Below, piece after piece: positions 59,556 to 64,000 of a stretch of 64,000 nt of DNA; positions within the stretch are counted from its first letter, which is position 1, and each line of letters starts with the position of its first letter. Source of the DNA: CAZTQN01 sp964615765 (GTDB taxonomy: Bacteria > Planctomycetota > Phycisphaerae > Phycisphaerales > UBA1924); NCBI GenBank assembly GCA_964615765.1, contig CAZTQN010000002.1, positions 1-64,000 of the forward strand, in the 5' to 3' direction. The translations under genes were made by a program, and so were the position numbers. The notes below the pieces were generated by a model, which was given only the letters and a program-made list of their open reading frames with translations, was not told the DNA's origin and did no database searches.

Positions 59556-59561
59556 ACGATA
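59556..59561 (-). promoter_or_regulatory. Predicted -10 element TATCGT of the glycosylase gene
   Basis: TATCGT on the minus strand ends 5 nt before the ATG at 59550. Confidence 0.5.
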
Positions 59562-59575
59562 GACGACGCGCGGCG

Positions 59576-59923
59576 TTATTGCGGGGCGGGCGGGGTCGTG
59601 GGCGCGGGGGCCGGTGCCGGCTGAGCCGGATCCGTCGGCCGCTCCTGGCGATCCGGGGCGGGCTGCACGGGGGCCTCGCCCGTCGGCGCCGGGGTGGGGA
59701 GCTTTTCGATCGCCTGGTCCGGGCGAACCTGGCGGTCGGGCGGCTGCGCGGTCGATCGCGCGGACGGGCCGCTCGTGCCGCCCGGGGCCGGCGGTATGAC
59801 GGCCGCCTTATCAAGGAACGGCGGGACGATCACCCCGATCGCCATGCCGACAATCAGGCCGATCACCAGGCCGGGAATGAACCACTTCAACGCGTTGTCA
59901 CCGGTCGCCTGCTGGTCTGCCAT
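59576..59923 (-). CDS. Single-span membrane protein with Pro-rich tail
   Basis: 115 residues: a short polar start, one transmembrane helix with GxxxG spacing (GLVIGLIVGMAIGVIV), and a 75-residue Pro/Ala/Gln-rich segment presumably outside the membrane. Function unknown. A weak GGAG lies 11 nt before the ATG. It ends 25 nt before the glycosylase gene and could share its transcript. Confidence 0.65.
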   Translation of the reverse strand: MADQQATGDNALKWFIPGLVIGLIVGMAIGVIVPPFLDKAAVIPPAPGGTSGPSARSTAQPPDRQVRPDQAIEKLPTPAPTGEAPVQPAPDRQERPTDPAQPAPAPAPTTPPAPQ

Positions 59924-60108
59924 CGCTGCACCGCTCCGAAATGCTGCTTTAACCCCGGTCGCCGCCCACCGCCCGGGGGGACCAAGTGTATGCCGTACAC
60001 CCGCGGCTTCCCCGCACCGCGGGTCCTGTATCGGCTTGGGGGACGCCGATGGGACGGACTTTCCAGCGCTTGCAACCCGGCGCTGAGCGCACCATGAACC
60101 CCGCTCAC

Positions 60109-60114
60109 TACCAT
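60109..60114 (+). promoter_or_regulatory. Predicted -10 element TACCAT of argC
   Basis: TACCAT ends 7 nt before the argC ATG at 60122. Confidence 0.5.
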
Positions 60115-60121
60115 CTCGGGC

Positions 60122-61183
60122 ATGACTTCATCCGATTCGCGCATCCCCGTCGCCGTGCTTGGTCCGACCGGATACACCGGGCTGGAACTGCTTGAGATCC
60201 TGGCCCGGCACCCGTCGATGCGGGCGGCGTATCTCGCCTCGGCCCGCACGCCGGCGCCGAGCATCGACGCCGAGTTCCCCCGCTTGCTGGGTCGCCTGGG
60301 CCCGGGCGTCAGTCCGGAGTGCGGGCCGATCGATCACGACGCCATCGCGGCCCGGTGTCGGCTGGCCTTCCTGTGCCTGCCGCATGAGGCCGCGATGGAG
60401 CACACGCCCCCGCTGCTGTCGCGCGGCGTGAAGGTCGTGGACCTGTCGGCGGCGTATCGGCTGAAGGACGCCGAGGTGTATCACCGCGCGTATGCGCACC
60501 ACCACACCGACCCCGCGGGCCTTGAGCACGCGGTGTACGGCTTGACGGAACTGGCCCGCGAACAGGTGCGGACGGCGCGGTTGGTGGCGAACCCCGGGTG
60601 CTATCCGACGGTCGCGGCCCTCGCGCTGGTGCCGCTGCTCAAGGCCGGGCTCATCCGGCCCGAGTCGATCCTCATCAACGCCGCCAGCGGTGTCAGCGGC
60701 GCCGGGCGGACGCCCAAGCAGAACCTGCACTTCCCCGAGGCGAACGAGAACTTCTCGGCGTACGGCGTGGGCGTGCACCGGCACCAGCCGGAGATCGCGC
60801 AGAGCCTGTCGCGCTGGGGCCTGAGCGGGCAGCCCATGCCGCGCGAGCCGCTGTTCATCCCGCACCTGCTCCCGGTGGAACGCGGGATCCTGGAGACGAT
60901 CTCGGCCGAGCCGAGCGGGCCGGGCGTCGACACCGCGGGCGTGTCGCGCTGCCTGCGCGAGGCATATCAGCGGGAGCGGTTCGTCGTCGTGCGCGAAGGA
61001 GCGGACTCGCCCACATTGCGCGATGTGCAGCGGACCAACATGGTTCACCTCAGTGCCCGCGTCGTCGCGGGGCGCGTGGTCGTCATCGGCGTCGAGGACA
61101 ACCTGACCAAGGGCGCCAGCGGGCAGGCGGTTCAGAACGCGAACCTGATGCTCGGGCTTGATGAGGCGGCGGGGTTGAGCTGA
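60122..61183 (+). CDS. argC: N-acetyl-gamma-glutamyl-phosphate reductase
   Basis: 353 residues. It reduces N-acetylglutamyl phosphate with NADPH in arginine synthesis. VAVLGPTGYTGLELL is the nucleotide-binding loop, DLSAAYRLKD and VYGLTEL are family motifs, LVANPGCYPTVAAL holds the catalytic cysteine and VHRHQPEI the conserved histidine. It stands alone; other arg genes are not in the window. Confidence 0.96.
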   Translation: MTSSDSRIPVAVLGPTGYTGLELLEILARHPSMRAAYLASARTPAPSIDAEFPRLLGRLGPGVSPECGPIDHDAIAARCRLAFLCLPHEAAMEHTPPLLSRGVKVVDLSAAYRLKDAEVYHRAYAHHHTDPAGLEHAVYGLTELAREQVRTARLVANPGCYPTVAALALVPLLKAGLIRPESILINAASGVSGAGRTPKQNLHFPEANENFSAYGVGVHRHQPEIAQSLSRWGLSGQPMPREPLFIPHLLPVERGILETISAEPSGPGVDTAGVSRCLREAYQRERFVVVREGADSPTLRDVQRTNMVHLSARVVAGRVVVIGVEDNLTKGASGQAVQNANLMLGLDEAAGLS

Positions 61184-61193
61184 ACGGTCAGCC

Positions 61194-61625
61194 TCACTCC
61201 TTCACCCCCTCCACCTTCCCTTCCTTGGTGTACTTCTCCAAGGCCCGCTCGAGGTCGACCTCGTGGATGTTGGCGAGCGTCGCCAGCCACGCCAGCACGT
61301 CCGCAAACTCCTCTTCGAGGTTGGCCCGCTCCTCCGGTTTGATGGGTCGCTTTTTGCCCATCGGGTTGGTCTTGCTGCGCGGCGGGCGGTTGTCGTGCAA
61401 CGCCGTGGCCAGCTCCCCGACCTCTTCCATCAGCAGGACGAAGGTCGCCGCGGCGCCCCGGGCGGCGTCGGTTTCGTAATACCGATCGCGGATGAGGCGC
61501 TGAAATGACGCGAAAGTCAGGGGCGAGCCGCCGCTCCCCCCGCGTGGGGCGGCGTCCCGACCTTTCCCCGCACCGGAGCCGCGGGCGGCGTGCTTCTTGC
61601 TGTGGCCTTTGTCTGGCTTTCCCAT
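61194..61625 (-). CDS. MazG-like nucleotide pyrophosphohydrolase
   Basis: 143 residues. A basic, low-complexity start (KPDKGHSKKHAARGSGAGKGRD) precedes a MazG-type four-helix core: FVLLMEEVGELATALHDN and LEEEFADVLAWLATLANIH, whose EExxE and ExxD acidic residues bind magnesium. It may hydrolyse non-canonical nucleoside triphosphates. The ATG at 61625 has TACCGT 7 nt upstream. Convergent with argC. Confidence 0.85.
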   Translation of the reverse strand: MGKPDKGHSKKHAARGSGAGKGRDAAPRGGSGGSPLTFASFQRLIRDRYYETDAARGAAATFVLLMEEVGELATALHDNRPPRSKTNPMGKKRPIKPEERANLEEEFADVLAWLATLANIHEVDLERALEKYTKEGKVEGVKE

Positions 61626-61632
61626 GATCGTC

Positions 61633-61638
61633 ACGGTA
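61633..61638 (-). promoter_or_regulatory. Predicted -10 element TACCGT of the MazG-like gene
   Basis: TACCGT on the minus strand ends 7 nt before the ATG at 61625. Confidence 0.45.
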
Positions 61639-61743
61639 CACCAGGCAGCCGCCCCACGCACACCGGCGCGACCGGACGGTCGGTCCCGGCTCTGCGACAC
61701 TCGGGCGTCCCGGCACCCTCATAGACTCGGCGCAGGTCACCCC

Positions 61744-63168
61744 GTGCTGAAGATGCGCCGCGCCGAAACACCCTCCACGCCGCCCCGCTCCGCCGCCCGG
61801 CGTGCGCCCCGCGGGCTTGGCCGCGCGTCGGCGTGCCTGCTGGCGATGCCGATGCTGCTGGGCGGGTGCAACTCGGCGTTCTATCGCCATCAGGAGGACC
61901 TGCAGGGGTCGTTCGCGCAGGGGCGGTACCAGGCCGCCGCGGAGGCGATGGACACGCCGTCGGTCAAGAACCTCTACGGCGACAAGAACGTGCTGCTGTA
62001 CTGGCTGGACCGCGGGTCGCTGGCGCTCGCGCTGGATGAGTACCCGCGCGCGATCGACCTGTTCGAGCGGGCCGAGTCGTACATGACCCTCACCGACCGC
62101 GAGGGCTCCGCCGGCGACAACCTGGCCCGCTGGCTGATCAACGACACCGCCGCGCCCTACCTCGGCTTCGCGTACGAGGACGTGTACGTCAACACGTTCA
62201 AACTGCTGGCCCAGCTCGAACGCGGCGAGATCCAGGGCGGGGCCACCGTCGAGGCCCGCCGGGCCGCGGCGAAGGCCGATCAACTGCGCGATCGTTACGT
62301 CCGCCTCGCCGACACCGTCGCCAAGCGCGACGCCCGCGCGACGGGGGCCGCATCGTCCGCGCCGGGGGCGCCGGCGATGGTCAACTCGCGGGGGGAGTTC
62401 GTCGAGAGCACGCTCGCGACGCTGCTGACGGCGGTCACGTTCATGAAGTCCGGCGATCGCGATCTGCAGGCCGTCGCGGGGCGCCGGCTGGTCAGTTCGA
62501 TCGAGCTGCAGCAGGGCTTGCAAACGGGCGTGGATCCGCGCGCGTTCGCGGAAGTCGGCACGGCGGACCCGGCGAGCGTGAACGTGCTCGCCGTCGCCAT
62601 CTCCGGGCGCGGGCCCACCAAGCGGGCCGTCACCGTCGGGCCGATCCCGATTGCCGAGTACCCGCTGTACTTCCAGCTCCCCGAACTCGTCGGCGGGGTG
62701 AGCGAGGTCGGCTCGGCGCGATTGGTGACGGAGGCCGGCGGGGCGTACCCGATGCAGAAGGTCGAGGACCTCCGGGCCGTCGCCACGGAGAACTTCCGGC
62801 GCGAACTCCCGCTGATTTACGCCCGCACGCTCATCCGCGCGACGGCCAAGTCGGTCGCGATCTACGCCGGGTCCAAGGCGGCCCAGTCCGGGTCTCGCGG
62901 CGACACCAGGACCGCGATCCAGATCGGGACGATCCTGGGCGGGCTGGCCGCGATGATCCTGACGGAAGAGGCCGACCTGCGGTCGTGGCAGTTTCTGCCC
63001 GCGCGGGCCGACGCCGTCGTTGCGCTCATACCGCCCGGCACACACCGCGTGCGGATCGAGTTTCTGTCCTCCACGGGCGGGGTGCTGTACGCCTCGCCGT
63101 GGCGGGATATCACCGTCTCAAGCGGCCCCGCCGCCCTGTCCACGCTCGCGGAGCATTACTGGCGATAG
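61744..63168 (+). CDS. COG3014 family lipoprotein
   Basis: 474 residues. A signal peptide with lipobox MLLGGC near residue 41 is followed by TPR-like helices (RYQAAAEAMDTPSVKNLYGDK, DEYPRAIDLFERAE) and LINDTAAPYLGFAYEDVYVNTFKLL, the COG3014 core. The C-terminal 150 residues are beta-rich (DLRSWQFLPARADAVVALIPPG). The family is often encoded next to an LpoB-like lipoprotein, as here, and may form an outer-membrane-associated complex with it. GTG 61744 with AGG 7 nt upstream was chosen; ATG 61753 is an alternative. Confidence 0.85.
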   Translation: MLKMRRAETPSTPPRSAARRAPRGLGRASACLLAMPMLLGGCNSAFYRHQEDLQGSFAQGRYQAAAEAMDTPSVKNLYGDKNVLLYWLDRGSLALALDEYPRAIDLFERAESYMTLTDREGSAGDNLARWLINDTAAPYLGFAYEDVYVNTFKLLAQLERGEIQGGATVEARRAAAKADQLRDRYVRLADTVAKRDARATGAASSAPGAPAMVNSRGEFVESTLATLLTAVTFMKSGDRDLQAVAGRRLVSSIELQQGLQTGVDPRAFAEVGTADPASVNVLAVAISGRGPTKRAVTVGPIPIAEYPLYFQLPELVGGVSEVGSARLVTEAGGAYPMQKVEDLRAVATENFRRELPLIYARTLIRATAKSVAIYAGSKAAQSGSRGDTRTAIQIGTILGGLAAMILTEEADLRSWQFLPARADAVVALIPPGTHRVRIEFLSSTGGVLYASPWRDITVSSGPAALSTLAEHYWR

Positions 63169-63213
63169 CCGCCAGGCCCGACGGGCCCCACCGACCCACG
63201 CACGGAGCACCAG

Positions 63214-63822
63214 ATGCGCCTGAACCCTGCCGCCGTCCTGATCGCACTGTCCGCCTCAACGCTCGCCCTGTCGGCGTGCGGGCCGACGCGCCGGGAAGTC
63301 ACCCGCGTCCCGGCCGACCGCGTCATCGACGTTGATTACCGCTTCAACGACTCCGACGCCCGCCAGGTCTGGCAGGGCATGGTCGACGACGCGCTGTTCC
63401 GCGGCTGGCTGGACCGCTGGTCCCAGGAAAACGGCCGTCGCCCCGTCATCCTCGTCGGCAACATCAAGAACAACACCCAGGACTACATCAACACCAAGCT
63501 CTTCACGCGCAACTTCGAGCGCGAGATGCTCAACTCCGGACGCGTGCGCGTCGTCGCCGCCCGCGATGACCGCGGCGAGATCCGCGACGAGCGCATCCAG
63601 GGCCAGGAGTGGAACAGCCCCGCGACCCGCAAGGCCCTGAAGAACGAACTCGGGGCCGACCTGATCCTCGTCGGCGACATCAACGACGTGCAGTCGCAGG
63701 ACCCGTACAACAAGACCATCGTCAAGTACTTCCAGGTCAACTTCGACCTGACGGACCTCGAGTCCAACGAGAAGGCCTGGATCGGCTCGGTCGAGATCAA
63801 GAAAGTCAGCCGGGACCGGTGA
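63214..63822 (+). CDS. LpoB-like penicillin-binding protein activator
   Basis: 202 residues. Signal peptide and lipobox (LALSAC) near residue 21, then VDYRFNDSDARQVWQGMVDD, RPVILVGNIKNNTQDYINTKLF and ADLILVGDINDVQSQ, the LpoB/COG3417 fold. In enterobacteria LpoB reaches through the periplasm to stimulate PBP1b; here the exact partner is not known. GGAG lies 7 nt before the ATG. It forms an operon with the COG3014 gene 45 nt upstream. Confidence 0.9.
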   Translation: MRLNPAAVLIALSASTLALSACGPTRREVTRVPADRVIDVDYRFNDSDARQVWQGMVDDALFRGWLDRWSQENGRRPVILVGNIKNNTQDYINTKLFTRNFEREMLNSGRVRVVAARDDRGEIRDERIQGQEWNSPATRKALKNELGADLILVGDINDVQSQDPYNKTIVKYFQVNFDLTDLESNEKAWIGSVEIKKVSRDR

Positions 63823-63872
63823 ACGCCCGACCCCGGGTGTCACACCGCCCGACGGCGTGACGGCTGTTCTGA

Positions 63873-63898
63873 ACCCGGGCGGGCGCTCCCGCCCGGGT
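63873..63898 (+). terminator. Strong hairpin after the LpoB-like gene
   Basis: An 11-bp perfect stem, ACCCGGGCGGG (63873-63883) with CCCGCCCGGGT (63888-63898), and a CGCT loop, 50 nt past the stop. The following sequence is C-rich without a T run. Confidence 0.65.
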
Positions 63899-63924
63899 CT
63901 CCCGCCCCACCTGCCCCCCGCCTA

Positions 63925-63963
63925 ACCCCCCCACTCCCACTCCCGCCCCCGCCCCCGCCCCCG
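63925..63963. repeat. C-rich simple repeat with (GCCCCC)3
   Basis: The tract consists of CCCACT-type units followed by three copies of GCCCCC (63945-63962). The opposite strand is G-rich enough to consider a G-quadruplex. No gene is seen from 63823 to the window end. Confidence 0.7.
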
Positions 63964-64000
63964 CGCGGCGGGATTCCGTTGACGACTCCCGTCTGACGGC

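Overview
The window is GC-rich chromosomal DNA with very high G/C at third codon positions, and it most resembles a planctomycete, probably of the class Phycisphaerae. The evidence is a mixture of signatures. There are secreted proteins ending in a PEP-CTERM-like tail (PAPS, hydrophobic stretch, Arg cluster), a giant subtilase with an LEPR-XLL-like N-terminal motif, an Hc1-type histone-like protein, small membrane proteins with a CPxCxYxL zinc ribbon, and TPR fusions to RNA polymerase alpha-CTD modules. A Kdo/lipid A-type pathway (kdsA, waaA) and peptidoglycan genes (murG, ftsW) indicate a Gram-negative envelope. No rRNA, CRISPR array, insertion sequence or prophage was seen. Two tRNAs (Lys-TTT, Val-TAC) are present.

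Layout. 1-7.5 kb: the 3' end of a DUF1444 gene, a TrpG/PabA glutamine amidotransferase, envelope-stress-like DUF883/DUF1469 genes, a TPR-alphaCTD-alphaCTD protein, kdsA and a DUF433/DUF5615 toxin-antitoxin pair. 7.5-19.3 kb: a V8-like protease, a polyferredoxin-TPR fusion, tryptophan 2,3-dioxygenase, a secreted PEP-CTERM-like protein, an SDR, a MATE pump, purC and a lipoprotein. 19.3-27.2 kb: a GH10-like protein without catalytic glutamates, an unknown gene of lower GC, a DUF4394-like secreted protein, metK and a patatin. 27.2-34.7 kb: a leftward run holding nadD, a nucleoside phosphorylase, a degenerate UvrC-like protein, a FabZ-like dehydratase, an Hc1 histone, a kinase-fold protein, rsmA and a HAD phosphatase. 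34.7-47.3 kb: MscS, a diguanylate cyclase operon, ftsW-murG, DinB, and a SWIM/SNF2 helicase pair. 47.4-64 kb: tRNA-Lys, the subtilase, waaA, tRNA-Val, a VKOR-DsbA-DsbA fusion, a serine hydrolase, a uracil-DNA glycosylase, argC, a MazG-like protein and a COG3014/LpoB lipoprotein pair.

Start signals fall into three classes. Many first genes have a TAnnnT hexamer only 4-10 nt before the start codon and no Shine-Dalgarno sequence, which predicts leaderless mRNAs. Others have a clear GGAG-type Shine-Dalgarno site. Operon-internal genes are coupled by GTGA, ATGA or TGATG overlaps. This pattern was used to choose several starts.

The most unusual proteins combine known folds in odd ways or lack key residues: the TPR-alphaCTD2 protein, the VKOR-DsbA-degenerate DsbA fusion, the pseudo-GH10, the UvrC-like protein with an intact cysteine quartet but ruined GIY-YIG domain, and a family-4-type uracil-DNA glycosylase with two of four cluster cysteines missing. 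All assignments come from reading sequence alone. No database search was run.
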